From contig NZ_CP149787.1 of NCBI RefSeq assembly GCF_037914945.1, forward strand, positions 2,046,001 through 2,110,000: a stretch of 64,000 nt of DNA, read 5' to 3'. A program made the position numbers and the translations under genes. The DNA is from Haloterrigena sp. KLK7 (GTDB lineage Archaea; Halobacteriota; Halobacteria; Halobacteriales; Natrialbaceae). This document shows, piece after piece, positions 36,025-45,459 of the stretch; the stretch's first letter is position 1; each line of letters opens with the position of its first letter. The notes below the pieces were generated by a model. The model was given only the letters and a program-made list of their open reading frames with translations. It was not told the origin of the DNA and ran no database searches.

Positions 36025-37035
36025 ATGAATACCAGTTCCGCCGGTTCGGATTCGGATCCTGCACTCGAGTCCGACACCGGTCGCGGTCCCGGCCGCGATC
36101 CAAACCCCGTTCCCGATCCCGGCGCCGACTGGCCCGCCGCCGTCGGACTGTACGTCGCTGTCGTCGCCGCCGGACTCGTCGGAACGGCTGCGATCGCTGG
36201 CGGGGCCTCGAGCGACGCGGTTCTGGGGCTCGTCCCGACGGTCTTCACGGGCGGACTGCTCTGCGGGGCGGTCGTCGCACGGGCGAATCCCCGGTTCGCC
36301 CTCCGGCTGGGCGACCTGCGGTGGCGGACGCTCGCGCTCTGTCTGCCGGTGCCGGCCGTCGCCGGTTCCCTCGGTCTCCTCGCCGCGACCGGCGTCGTGA
36401 CGGGCGAGTGGCCGTTCCTGCTCGCCGGCATCGGCGCGGCCGGTATCGGACTGTCGGCGCGGGTGCTCGCACTCGTCGCCCGCGACCTGTACGTCGAGGC
36501 GACGGTCGACGAACCCGGAGAGGCGGTCGCGGAATGGGCGTGGTATCAGTCGGGCACTAACGTCACCATGATCGCGTTCGGCGCCGGGCTGCTGGCCGTC
36601 GCCGCGGTCCTCTATCTCGGTTTCGGTTTCGGACGGCTCACGGTTCGACTCCCGCTGGCCGGCCTCGGCTGTCTCGCCGTCGGCTGGGCCCCGACGGTCT
36701 CGCTCCCGAACCCGGTCGGCGCCGAGCCGATCCGCCTCTCCGTGCCCCACATCGAGTACCCGCGGGCTGATATCCGCGCGTATTCGGCCGGAATCGTCGT
36801 CGAACCGCGGTTCGTCCCTTCCTACCGGCGGTTCGTACCGTGGACCCGACTCACCGACGTCCGGGTGACCGACGAGCGACTCGTCCTCGAGCGCCGCTGG
36901 CGGCCCGACGTCCGCTGTGATCGGGCCGAGATCGACGACCTCGAGGGAGTTCTCGACGCGCTCGAGACCGTCCGCCGAACCGGACGGTCTCCAAACCACA
37001 GATTAACCTCGCTCGAGCGAGAGCGACCGCCATGA
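36025..37035 (+). CDS. Membrane protein with C-terminal PH-like domain, uncharacterised
   Basis: This 336-residue protein has a disordered Ser/Asp/Pro-rich leader (1-33), about five hydrophobic helices (about 35-55, 65-82, 105-125, 128-150, 180-225), then a soluble C-terminal region. The latter has RRFVPWTRLTDVRVTDERLVLERRWRPD, a pattern of PH-like bacterial domains that read out membrane-proximal proteins. No enzymatic motif is seen. Function is unknown. Confidence 0.65.
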   Translation: MNTSSAGSDSDPALESDTGRGPGRDPNPVPDPGADWPAAVGLYVAVVAAGLVGTAAIAGGASSDAVLGLVPTVFTGGLLCGAVVARANPRFALRLGDLRWRTLALCLPVPAVAGSLGLLAATGVVTGEWPFLLAGIGAAGIGLSARVLALVARDLYVEATVDEPGEAVAEWAWYQSGTNVTMIAFGAGLLAVAAVLYLGFGFGRLTVRLPLAGLGCLAVGWAPTVSLPNPVGAEPIRLSVPHIEYPRADIRAYSAGIVVEPRFVPSYRRFVPWTRLTDVRVTDERLVLERRWRPDVRCDRAEIDDLEGVLDALETVRRTGRSPNHRLTSLERERPP

Positions 37036-37129
37036 ACCGAGCGAACGGAGTCGGACGGACTCGAGCGGAGGCCCGCAGTTTCGGGACGCCCCTCGAGTCC
37101 GCCGGTCGCTCGCTCGCGCTGATCGAGCC

Positions 37130-39337
37130 ATGACCGACGAGCCACCACAGGAGACCGAGATCCGCCAGCTAGACGAGGACACCGTCGCCCGCATCGCCGC
37201 CGGCGAGGTCGTCGAACGCCCCGCCAGCGCGGTGAAGGAACTCGTCGAGAACAGCCTCGACGCCGACGCCGACAGCGTCGACGTCACCGTCGCGGAGGGC
37301 GGCACCGAACTGATCCGCGTCGCCGACGACGGCCGGGGAATGAGCGAGGCCGACGTCCGCGCGGCCGTCCGCGAGCACACGACGAGCAAGATCGAGGGGC
37401 TCGAGGACCTCGAGTCGGGCGTCGCCACGCTCGGCTTCCGCGGCGAGGCCTTACACACCATCGGCTCCGTCTCGCGGCTGACCATCTGTTCCCGACCGCG
37501 CGAGGGCGACGGCACGGGGACGGAACTCGTCTACGAGGGCGGCGAGGTGACGAGCGTCGAACCGACGGGCTGTCCCGAGGGGACGATCGTCGAGGTCGAG
37601 GACCTCTTCTACAACACGCCCGCGCGCCGGAAGTTCCTCAAGACGACGGCGACGGAGTTCGCCCACGTCAACCGCGTCGTCACGCGCTACGCGCTCGCGA
37701 ATCCGGACGTCGCGGTCTCGCTGACCCACGACGGCCGCGAGGTGTTCGCGACGACGGGACAGGGCGACCTCCAGGCCGCCGTCCTCGCGGTCTACGGCCG
37801 CGAGGTGGCCTCGTCGATGATCCCCGTCGAGGCCGACGCCGACGACCTCCCGCCGGGGCCCCTCGACTCAGTCTCCGGACTGGTCTCCCACCCCGAGACC
37901 AACCGCTCGAGTCCGGAGTACCTCGCGACCTACGTGAACGGCCGGGCAATCACCGCCGACGCCGTCCGCGAGGGGATCATGGGCGCCTACGGCACCCAGC
38001 TCGGCGGCGATCGCTACCCGTTCGTGACGCTCTTTCTCGAGGTGCCCGGCGAGGCCGTCGACGTCAACGTCCACCCCCGGAAACGGGAGGTCAGGTTCGA
38101 CGACGACGATTCCGTTCGCCGGCAGGTCGACGCCGCCGTCGAGTCGGCGCTGCTCGAACACGGCCTGCTGCGCTCGCGGGCGCCCCGCGGCCGGTCGGCG
38201 CCCGGCGAGGCCAGCGTCGCTCCCGGGGACGCCGCTCGCGGGACGGCCGACGGAGAGCCGACGGCCGAGGACCTTCCGGCCGCGCTCGAGTCCGACGACG
38301 AGTCGGGGTCCGAATCCGAATCGCCGTCCGAACCGACGGCCGACGATACCGCAGCGGCCTCGTCGCGATCGACGTCGGCAGTCGACGCGGGATCCGCCGA
38401 CGGCGGTTCGACGACGGGTTCGGCCGGGTCGCCACCGGCCGGCGGCGCCTCGAGTGGGTCGTCCGGAACCGCTTCGAGCGGTCCGTCCGGCAGCGACTCG
38501 AGTGGTACGTCTGAAACTCCGTCGGGAACCGCCTCGAGCGAGTCGATGCGACGCGCCTCGAGCGACGCTCCGACGACCGAGTCGACGACGTCTCGAGGGG
38601 ACTCGAGTGCCGATCGCAGAGGCGACGATTCCGATCGGACCGACCGCGAGCCGACTCGCAAGTTCGCCGCGGCCACCGAGCAGCGGACGCTCTCCGGCGA
38701 GCGCGCGACCGGCGACGAGACCGAGTTCGACTCGCTGCCGGCGTTGCGCGTACTGGGACAGCTCGACGACACCTACCTCGTCTGCGAGACCGACGACGGC
38801 CTCGTGCTGATCGACCAACACGCCGCCGACGAGCGGGTCAACTACGAGCGCCTCCAGCGGGCGTTCGCCGACGACCCCGCTGCGCAGGCGCTGGCGGAGC
38901 CCGTGGAACTCGAGTTGACCGCCGCCGAGGCCGAGGCCTTCGAGGGCTACCGCGAGGCGCTCTCGCGGCTGGGCTTCTACGCCGACCGGACCGACGACCG
39001 GACGGTGGCCGTGACGACGGTCCCTGCAGTGCTCGAGGAGACCATCGCGCCCGAGCGCCTGCGGGACGTCCTCGCGTCGTTCGTCGAGGGCGACCGCGAG
39101 GCGGGCGCGGAGACGGTCGACGCGCTGGCCGACGAGTTCCTCGGAGACCTGGCCTGCTACCCGTCGATCACGGGCAACACGTCGCTGACCGAGGGGTCGG
39201 TGATCGATCTCCTCGAGGCGTTAGACGACTGCGAGAATCCGTATTCCTGTCCGCACGGGCGACCGGTGATCGTCCGGTTCGACGAGCGCGAGATCGAGGA
39301 TCGCTTCGAGCGGGATTATCCGGGCCATCAGGGCTGA
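37130..39337 (+). CDS. mutL: DNA mismatch repair protein MutL (endonuclease-type)
   Basis: This is a 735-residue protein. The GHKL ATPase is at the N-terminus: IAAGEVVERPASAVKELVENSLDA, VADDGRGM, TLGFRGEALHTIGSVS. A long Ser/Thr/Asp-rich linker (about 355-525) precedes the C-terminal domain. There, DQHAADERVNYE is the metal-binding DQHA(x)2E(x)4E motif and SCPHGRP and ACYPS are the companion motifs of MutL proteins that nick DNA themselves. This suits an organism without MutH. It acts with MutS. Confidence 0.95.
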   Translation: MTDEPPQETEIRQLDEDTVARIAAGEVVERPASAVKELVENSLDADADSVDVTVAEGGTELIRVADDGRGMSEADVRAAVREHTTSKIEGLEDLESGVATLGFRGEALHTIGSVSRLTICSRPREGDGTGTELVYEGGEVTSVEPTGCPEGTIVEVEDLFYNTPARRKFLKTTATEFAHVNRVVTRYALANPDVAVSLTHDGREVFATTGQGDLQAAVLAVYGREVASSMIPVEADADDLPPGPLDSVSGLVSHPETNRSSPEYLATYVNGRAITADAVREGIMGAYGTQLGGDRYPFVTLFLEVPGEAVDVNVHPRKREVRFDDDDSVRRQVDAAVESALLEHGLLRSRAPRGRSAPGEASVAPGDAARGTADGEPTAEDLPAALESDDESGSESESPSEPTADDTAAASSRSTSAVDAGSADGGSTTGSAGSPPAGGASSGSSGTASSGPSGSDSSGTSETPSGTASSESMRRASSDAPTTESTTSRGDSSADRRGDDSDRTDREPTRKFAAATEQRTLSGERATGDETEFDSLPALRVLGQLDDTYLVCETDDGLVLIDQHAADERVNYERLQRAFADDPAAQALAEPVELELTAAEAEAFEGYREALSRLGFYADRTDDRTVAVTTVPAVLEETIAPERLRDVLASFVEGDREAGAETVDALADEFLGDLACYPSITGNTSLTEGSVIDLLEALDDCENPYSCPHGRPVIVRFDEREIEDRFERDYPGHQG

Positions 39338-39388
39338 CGGCCGTCGATCGATCGGTTCTCGAGCGGTCCGAGTCGATGCTACCGGTCC

Positions 39389-39598
39389 CTACTGATCTCT
39401 GGTGTTGATGGCGTTGAACTCCTTCCAGAGACCGATCAGGACGAGGATCGTCACGAGTGCGAGTCCGACGAGCAGGGCGGTTTGCCACTCGCCGAGCGCC
39501 TTCGATTCGATCAGTCCGCCCGCCCAGCCGAGCGTGAAGACGATCAGTCCCGTCCCCGCGATGACGAGAATGACGAGCCGGTCTGCGAGTTCGGTCAT
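39389..39598 (-). CDS. Small two-helix membrane protein
   Basis: This 69-residue protein from ATG 39598 (MTELADRLVILVIAGTGLIVFTLGW) has two predicted transmembrane helices, about 7-27 and 37-57, and a short charged end. A longer start at 39778 would add 60 arginine-rich residues with poor codon bias. Unknown function; conserved small membrane proteins of this type are frequent in the group. Confidence 0.55.
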   Translation of the reverse strand: MTELADRLVILVIAGTGLIVFTLGWAGGLIESKALGEWQTALLVGLALVTILVLIGLWKEFNAINTRDQ

Positions 39599-39816
39599 GT
39601 GCGCCGCTTGCCGTCCACCGGTTGTAACGAGACGGCCTGCAACGGCTGCCGTCGACGCCGTAGCGCGGTTTTCGGCCGGTGCGACGGAGCCGCCGCTGGA
39701 CCGCTCGCTCTCGAGAGCTACATCGGGGACGAGTCCGAGATCGGCCGCGAGGGCGCTCTCTCGTTCTCTCGCCCGCAATCGGCAACGGTACGGGGACCGA
39801 CGCCGAACGGCCGTCC

Positions 39817-41022
39817 ATGACGATCGACCTCGACGGCGCGAACGCGGGCGGCCAGTTCGTTCGGACCGCGCTCACGCTGTCGGTCCTCGAGAACGAGCCC
39901 GTCCGCATCGAGAACGTCCGCGGGAACCGATCCACGCCGGGACTGCGCCACCAGCACCTCGCCGTCCTCGAGACGATGGCCGCCGTCTGCGACGCCGACG
40001 TCTCGGGCGCGGAGCTGGGCGCCGAGACGGTCGAATTCGAGCCCGACCTCGAGTCGACCGCGGACGCCAGCGGCTGGAGCGACGGCGGACGCGGCCGGCT
40101 CGCGGGCGGCAGCTACGAGGTCGACATCGGCACTGCGGGGAGCGCGACGCTGCTGTTCGACGCGCTCCTCCCGCTCGCGACGATTCTCGAGTCGCAGCTG
40201 TCGGTGACGGTCACCGGCGGCACCGACGTGGCGTGGTCGCCGCCGCTGGACTACGCGCGACGCGTGAAACTGCCGCTGCTCCGACGGATCGGTCTCACCG
40301 CCGCCGTCGAGGTCGATCGCCGCGGGTTCTACCCCGACGGCGGCGGGCGAGCTACGCTCCATCTCGCGCCCTCGACGCTGGAACCGATCGACCTCGCGGC
40401 GCGCGGGCCGCTCGAGGGCGTTCGTCTCTACTCGACCGAGTCCGCGTCGCTGACGGACCGGGACGTGGCGTACCGACAGGCCGAGGGCGCCCTCGAGCGG
40501 CTGTCGCTCGGGGAGACCGACCTCGAGGTCGTCGACCGCTGCGAACGGACGGTCGAGAGCCCCTCGCCCGGCTCGGCGATCGTCCTCCGCGTCGATCACG
40601 GGTCGGGCATTGCGGGGTTCACCGCGCTGGGCGAGCGCGGCAAACCCGCCGAGCGCGTCGGCGAGGACGCCGCCGACGCTGCGAACCGCTTCCTCGAGCG
40701 CGACGCCGGGAGCGGGCCGGCGCCGCCCGTCGACCGCCACATGGCCGATCAGCTGCTGGTCTTCCTCGCGCTCGCGGGCGGTCGCGTCCGGATTCCCGCC
40801 GTCACCGACCACGTGGCGACGAGCCGCGAGTTGCTCGCGGCCTTCGGCGCCGATATCGCGCTCGAGGTCGAGGGAGTCAATGACGGCGATGCGAGGAGTG
40901 GCGTCGACGCGAGCGGCGGCGATGGTCGCGGGAGCGCGAGCAGTGACCGCACGAACGGGACCGGCGAGCGGACGACCGATGCGCCGGCAGTGGTGACGGT
41001 CGACGCGCCCGTCGGACCCTGA
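39817..41022 (+). CDS. rtcA: RNA 3'-terminal phosphate cyclase
   Basis: This 401-residue RtcA converts RNA 3'-phosphate ends to 2',3'-cyclic phosphate through an adenylated His. The N-terminus ANAGGQFVRTALTLSVLENEPVRIENVRGNRSTPGLRHQHLA, the central GFYPDGGGRATLHL and the catalytic His in PPVDRHMADQLLVFLALAGG (about residue 308) are all present. A variable Asp/Gly/Ser-rich tail of about 45 residues follows the last conserved strand. Nearest start with codon bias is ATG 39817. Confidence 0.92.
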   Translation: MTIDLDGANAGGQFVRTALTLSVLENEPVRIENVRGNRSTPGLRHQHLAVLETMAAVCDADVSGAELGAETVEFEPDLESTADASGWSDGGRGRLAGGSYEVDIGTAGSATLLFDALLPLATILESQLSVTVTGGTDVAWSPPLDYARRVKLPLLRRIGLTAAVEVDRRGFYPDGGGRATLHLAPSTLEPIDLAARGPLEGVRLYSTESASLTDRDVAYRQAEGALERLSLGETDLEVVDRCERTVESPSPGSAIVLRVDHGSGIAGFTALGERGKPAERVGEDAADAANRFLERDAGSGPAPPVDRHMADQLLVFLALAGGRVRIPAVTDHVATSRELLAAFGADIALEVEGVNDGDARSGVDASGGDGRGSASSDRTNGTGERTTDAPAVVTVDAPVGP

Positions 41023-41111
41023 CTCGAGGCCCTGGAACTGGAACCAACGGCTCTTACGCGCTGGTTAACTCATCGCCACCACTTATACCGCAGCCGTCCG
41101 TTGCTCCGGGT

Positions 41112-41162
41112 ATGACCGACGCAGACAGCATCGGCGACTCGGTCCGGGGGGCCGATCAGTGA
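41112..41162 (+). other. Short upstream ORF overlapping the KDG kinase start
   Basis: An ATG opens a 16-codon frame (MTDADSIGDSVRGADQ) whose TGA overlaps the GTG start of the kinase in another frame. It may be a translated leader that couples ribosomes to the GTG, or simply chance. The A/T-rich ccacttataccgc stretch 25 bases upstream looks like the promoter TATA box for both. Confidence 0.3.
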
Positions 41163-42112
41163 GCGACATCGTCACGTTCGGGGAGACGATGCTCCGCCTG
41201 TCGCCGCCACAGAACGAGCGCCTCGAGGACGTCGACGAGTTCGAGGTTCGAGCGGCCGGAGCGGAGAGCAACGTCGCGATCGCGGCGAGTCGGCTGGGCG
41301 CGACGGCGGCGTGGCTCTCGAAGGTGCCGGAGACGCCGCTGGGGAAGCGCGTCGTCGGGGAACTCCGCCAGCACGGGATCGACACCGACGTCGTCTGGAG
41401 CCACCGCGGGCGGCAGGGCACGTACTACCTCGAGCGGGCGGGCAAACCACGCGGGACGAACGTGATCTACGATCGGGAGAACACCGCCGTCTCGACGGCC
41501 GAGGCCCGCGAGTTCGACATCGATCGGATCCAGAACGCGCGCGTCTTCTTCACGACCGGGATCACGCCCGCGCTCTCGTCGACGCTCCGGGAGACGACGG
41601 CGAACATGCTCAAGGCGGCCCGACAGGGCGGAACGACGACCGCCTTCGATTTCAACTACCGGAACAAGCTCTGGTCGCCCGACGAGGCCCGCGAGACATT
41701 GACGCAGCTGTTCCCCGGGATCGACGTGCTCGTCATCGCCGCCAGAGACGCCCGGACCGTCCTCGGCATCGAGGGCGATCCGCGACAGCTCGCCCACCGG
41801 CTGGGGTCCCAGTACGACTTCACGACCGTCGTCGTCACTCGCGGCGCGGAGGGCGCGATCGGCTGGCACGACAGCGTCGTCCACGAGCAGACGGCCTACG
41901 AGACCGACACCGTCTCGTCGATCGGCACCGGCGACGCCTTCACCGGCGCGTTCATCGCCCGCCGGCTCCACGGCGACGACGTCCCGACCGCCCTCGAGTA
42001 CGCCGCGGCGACGGCGGCGATCAAGCGGACGATCCCGGGCGACGTCGCGCTCGTCTCCAAGGAGGAGGTCGACGCGGTCGTCAAATCGGGCGGGACAGAC
42101 CTCTCCCGATAG
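41159..42112 (+). CDS. kdgK: 2-keto-3-deoxygluconate / 2-keto-3-deoxygalactonate kinase
   Basis: This 317-residue PfkB-family kinase phosphorylates KDG in the haloarchaeal semi-phosphorylative Entner-Doudoroff pathway. Features are VTFGETMLRLSPP at the N-terminus, AAGAESNVAIAASRLGA, the RGTNVIYDRENTAVST substrate region, DFNYRNKLWSPDEAR and the catalytic SSIGTGDAFTGAFIARR (Asp base near residue 262). The start is the GTG at 41159. The aldolase at 35.1 kb may act on its product. Confidence 0.88.
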   Translation: MSDIVTFGETMLRLSPPQNERLEDVDEFEVRAAGAESNVAIAASRLGATAAWLSKVPETPLGKRVVGELRQHGIDTDVVWSHRGRQGTYYLERAGKPRGTNVIYDRENTAVSTAEAREFDIDRIQNARVFFTTGITPALSSTLRETTANMLKAARQGGTTTAFDFNYRNKLWSPDEARETLTQLFPGIDVLVIAARDARTVLGIEGDPRQLAHRLGSQYDFTTVVVTRGAEGAIGWHDSVVHEQTAYETDTVSSIGTGDAFTGAFIARRLHGDDVPTALEYAAATAAIKRTIPGDVALVSKEEVDAVVKSGGTDLSR

Positions 42113-42281
42113 GTCCGCGAGGCGTCTCCGAAGCCGAGTTCGGGAACTCGAGTACGGCAGAGACCGACCGTCGTGGCGCTCGAGTGCGGTCGGAACCGAA
42201 CGATGCGACGACCCTCGCGGCGCTCGTTTGGACGGGTTTGTCAGAAGCTATGTTATATTCCGGTCGGAATCTGTGACTGTC

Positions 42282-43655
42282 ATGAATCGCGGAGTCGCAG
42301 TGATCGTTGCACTGCTCGTGGCGACGAGCGCCGTCGGCGCGGCGTTCGGAGCCAGCGCAGGCGCGTCGACCGACGTGGAATCGAGTACGAACACCGACGG
42401 CGAGACCGCGACGACGGCCGGCGGCGAGGCGTACGCCGGCACGCACGTCGCGTTCGACGTCGAGGGGGACGCGATCACCGACTACCGAGTCGGCGGCGAG
42501 GAGACGTTCTCCTCGGTGGCCGTTCAGTCGAGGAGCGAGGCCACCGCCGACGCCGGTCTCGGCGCCGACCTCGACCTCGAGACGCTGACGAGCCTCGAGG
42601 GCGCCGGCCTCTCGCTGGCCGCTCAGTCCGAGACGAGCGCCCAGGTGCGGGCCGAGAGCGGCGCGACGCTGTCGGCCCACGACACCGAACGCGGGACGCT
42701 CGTCGTCGAGAGCGGGAACGAGAGTCAGTACGTTACGGCCGAACTCGCCGCCAACGCGACGGCGAGCGACGAGGGCGACGACGGCGACCGCGTTCGCGTC
42801 GAGACCGACGACCACGAGGGCGTCTTCCTCGTTGTCGGTGACGGCGACGTGACGGTCAACAGCGAGGGCGACGTCACGGCCGAACTCGCCGAAAACGCGA
42901 CGCTGGCGTTCCGCTCCTACGAGGAGGGCGAACGCGACGAGACCGCCGAGTACGAGGAGTCGCTGATCGCCGACGGCCAGTCGGCCGTCGAGGTTCACGT
43001 CGAGGACCGGAGCGGCGAGGCCGTCACTTACGGCCAGGAGACCAGCGCCGAGGTCGCTACCGAGACCCGGAATCAGGTCAACGTGACCATCGATCGCGCC
43101 ACCCACACGGGGACGGTCGTGCTGACTACCGTCTCCGAGGAGGCCGTCGGCAGCCTCGAGGATCTCGAGGTCCGGATCGACGGCGAGGCCGCCACGGAGG
43201 TCTCCTCGAAGAGCGACCTCGAGGGCGCGATCGGGAGCGACGAGTCCCGATACATGATCGCCCAGCAGTCCGAGGCGTCGGCCGAGGCGACGGTCTACAT
43301 CGCCGTCAACCACTTCTCCGAGCGAACGGCGACGATCGACGGTGCCGACAGCGACGACTCGGACGATAGTACCGACGGCGACGGGACGGACGACGGAACT
43401 CCCTCGAGCGACGACAGCGGCACGGACGAGGAGACGGACGGAACCGACGGCGACGAGACGGCCGACGGGAGCGAGACCGACGCGGCCGACGGCGACGACG
43501 CGGACGGTGAGACCAGCGATGGCGGTGACGACGAGAGCGACGACGGCGGCGGAAGCGACACCGGCGAGGACGGCGGCGACGGGATGCCCGGCTTCGGCGT
43601 CGTCGCGGCCCTGGTCGCCGCGCTGATCGGGATCGGCGTCCGCGTCCACAGCTAG
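42282..43655 (+). CDS. PGF-CTERM surface protein
   Basis: This is a 457-residue exported protein. A signal peptide (MNRGVAVIVALLVATSAVGAAFGASAGA) is followed by a Glu/Ala/Ser-rich, beta-rich ectodomain with many N-x-S/T sites for glycosylation. An Asp/Gly/Thr/Ser-rich stalk (about 350-430) leads to the C-terminal PGF-CTERM segment MPGFGVVAALVAALIGIGVRVHS. The archaeosortase ArtA processes such tails and attaches a lipid. Its exact surface role is unknown. It lies directly upstream of the gene split by the mobile element. Confidence 0.82.
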   Translation: MNRGVAVIVALLVATSAVGAAFGASAGASTDVESSTNTDGETATTAGGEAYAGTHVAFDVEGDAITDYRVGGEETFSSVAVQSRSEATADAGLGADLDLETLTSLEGAGLSLAAQSETSAQVRAESGATLSAHDTERGTLVVESGNESQYVTAELAANATASDEGDDGDRVRVETDDHEGVFLVVGDGDVTVNSEGDVTAELAENATLAFRSYEEGERDETAEYEESLIADGQSAVEVHVEDRSGEAVTYGQETSAEVATETRNQVNVTIDRATHTGTVVLTTVSEEAVGSLEDLEVRIDGEAATEVSSKSDLEGAIGSDESRYMIAQQSEASAEATVYIAVNHFSERTATIDGADSDDSDDSTDGDGTDDGTPSSDDSGTDEETDGTDGDETADGSETDAADGDDADGETSDGGDDESDDGGGSDTGEDGGDGMPGFGVVAALVAALIGIGVRVHS

Positions 43656-43759
43656 CCGCCCCGCAGCATCGTTTCCGTCCCGCTTTTCAGTGTGTCGACC
43701 GGTTTCGCTCACCCACCACCTGAGGAACGCCTTTTTGTCGCGCCGGTGTACCCCGGGGT

Positions 43760-43948
43760 ATGGTACACGTCGCGATCGTCGGCGCGTACGGCAGCGCGGG
43801 CGTCGCCGTCGCCGACGAACTCCTCGAGCGCCGTGCCGACCTCCCGGAGCTCGAACTGACGCTGATCGACGACGGCGACCCCGGCGGCGGACTCTGCATT
43901 CTGCGGGGCTGTATGCCGAGGAAAGTCCAAATCGTACTACCTCTCTAA
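43760..43948 (+). pseudogene. 5' fragment of the flavoprotein disulfide reductase gene, cut by the element
   Basis: The original host start: MVHVAIVGAYGSAGVAVAD then DGDPGGGLCILRGCMP, containing the FAD-binding loop and both redox cysteines. After residue 53 the frame crosses the core sequence into element DNA and stops after RKVQIVLPL. Codons up to 43,920 are GC-rich host type. It keeps the host promoter but encodes only a 62-residue stub. The rest of the gene is at 53,689-54,996. Confidence 0.9.
43911..43920. other. Left attachment core (attL)
   Basis: gtatgccgag, identical to 53687-53696. The four bases aaag also follow both copies after one mismatch (g here, c at the right). The left flank is host and the right flank is element DNA. 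The strand exchange must lie at or left of the mismatch because the left copy carries the element base. The integrase stop codon is only 17 bases away. Confidence 0.85.
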
Positions 43949-45022
43949 CTTGAATATCTGATTTCGGTAATCAGTCTCGATATCCTGATAGTACGTATGG
44001 ATGTAATACTTGATCGTCCCGTTCAGGCTTTCACCCTTCGTATCTCCGCGCATATAGCCGACCAATTCTGAATTCCAGTCTTTCTTCACGGTGAAGTAGG
44101 TCGTAAAGAAGTGCCGGCCGTAATGACTGCTGATCGAGCGATATCCGTCCAGTTGGATTTCCTGAAAGTATTCATTCCATATATTCGAGCATACATTATC
44201 AGACAATTTGACATGGCTTTTCTTCGAGAGCAATAGCCACGGCTCATTGACGTTCGGGCGAACGAGAAGGTATCGAAGGATTACCTTTCGCAACTCATCA
44301 TCGAGGGGCAAAACCCGGGTTCTCGAGGATTTATTTCCGTCTCGGTCGTCCGGTATGATAATTGAATTGTCGTAATCAGTATTCTTTCCTAACGACGGAT
44401 AATGTCTCTCTAACTCATCATTATCGATGTGTACATCAGCAATTTTGATGTTCCCGACTTCACCCCGGCGCAAGCCGAGTTTGAGTTGCAGAAAGACAAT
44501 GAGCCGATCTCGATAATGTTCCGGCAGACACTCACGGATGTCGTCAAGTTCGACCGGCGGATAGTCTTTTCTTTCCTCCTTATCAGGATTCCAATTATCA
44601 AGCACCTTTTCGAACGGATTATACGTCGTTGGATGCGGCGCTGTGTGCTCCTTTTGTAAGAATTCGTAAGCGTTGTTGACCGCACGTAGTTTCACTTTGA
44701 TTGTCTGAACACTATTTTTTTCCTCGAGAGATTCAACAAAACTCCAAATATTCTGTTCAGTCGGGCATGAAGCCTCCCGTGGTTTAGATTCCATAAATTC
44801 AGACCATTCGCGCAACGATCGTTCAATAGTTGTGTGTCTTGACTTGGATAAATTCCGTTTGTCAACCACCTTGCTCATGTACATTTCAAACGGATCGGCT
44901 TCCATATCGTCTTCTTCGGATGCCTTCTCTTTCACTCTCGACATAATTTCAGATGGCTGTTCCAACGGATCTTCGTCATTACCTGTCTCTTCGGCCATAA
45001 TTCGCCGCATTTGATCTGTCAT
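43937..45022 (-). CDS. int: Tyrosine recombinase (integrase), SNJ2-type
   Basis: This 361-residue protein has an N-terminal core-binding part (RHTTIERSLREWSEFMESKP) and a C-terminal catalytic domain. The first Arg is in KLGLRRGEVGNIKI, the H-x2-R box is SSHYGRHFFTTYF, and the nucleophile Tyr is among YYIHTYYQDIETDYRNQIF near the C-terminus. I prefer the ATG at 45022 because it gives an ATGA overlap like the neighbouring junction; ATG 45061 adds 13 residues. It should catalyse recombination at the adjacent core. Operon order and overlaps match the SNJ2 IntSNJ2-Orf2-Orf3 operon. Confidence 0.9.
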   Translation of the reverse strand: MTDQMRRIMAEETGNDEDPLEQPSEIMSRVKEKASEEDDMEADPFEMYMSKVVDKRNLSKSRHTTIERSLREWSEFMESKPREASCPTEQNIWSFVESLEEKNSVQTIKVKLRAVNNAYEFLQKEHTAPHPTTYNPFEKVLDNWNPDKEERKDYPPVELDDIRECLPEHYRDRLIVFLQLKLGLRRGEVGNIKIADVHIDNDELERHYPSLGKNTDYDNSIIIPDDRDGNKSSRTRVLPLDDELRKVILRYLLVRPNVNEPWLLLSKKSHVKLSDNVCSNIWNEYFQEIQLDGYRSISSHYGRHFFTTYFTVKKDWNSELVGYMRGDTKGESLNGTIKYYIHTYYQDIETDYRNQIFKLER

Positions 45023-45459
45023 TGTACTCTTTTTCGCTCGCTGATTTTGTAGTCCCAGCATTTGCGGGTTTCAGGCCCGCTAACGACCGCTAACATGACT
45101 GGCGAATAAACGTGAGGATAATTATAATTCATCATTAAGAACTTGTAGAATCCGTGCAACCGCTGAAAGTAGAAGTACGTTGTCGTGAGACTTTTTGATT
45201 CCATCATATCGCTGAAGTAATCTTCAACCTCGTCCGGGTGAGCGAGGGCATGATGACTTTCAACATGATTTTTCCATGACTTTTCGACTCGCCGGAATCT
45301 TCGAGATTCATAATCAGAAATGTCTTTCTGAGCGACAAATTCCGACCAGACATCACGGCCGTCGAATTGGTCAGAATAGTGATATAATCGATAGTAATCC
45401 GGGATATCCTGATACTCCGTGTAAACCCCCATCAGCTGCTTGGGATCGGTCGGTCTCAT
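45019..45459 (-). CDS. Integrase accessory protein (SNJ2 Orf2-like position)
   Basis: This 146-residue helical protein (RRFRRVEKSWKNHVESHHALAHPDEVEDYFSDMMESKSLTTTYFYFQRLHGFYKFLM) looks like a stand-alone SAM-like core-binding domain of tyrosine recombinases, with no catalytic half. It overlaps both neighbours by ATGA. In SNJ2 the two small proteins of the integrase operon are required for recombination, so this is likely a recombination co-factor binding arm or core sites. The resemblance was judged by eye. Confidence 0.65.
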   Translation of the reverse strand: MRPTDPKQLMGVYTEYQDIPDYYRLYHYSDQFDGRDVWSEFVAQKDISDYESRRFRRVEKSWKNHVESHHALAHPDEVEDYFSDMMESKSLTTTYFYFQRLHGFYKFLMMNYNYPHVYSPVMLAVVSGPETRKCWDYKISERKRVQ

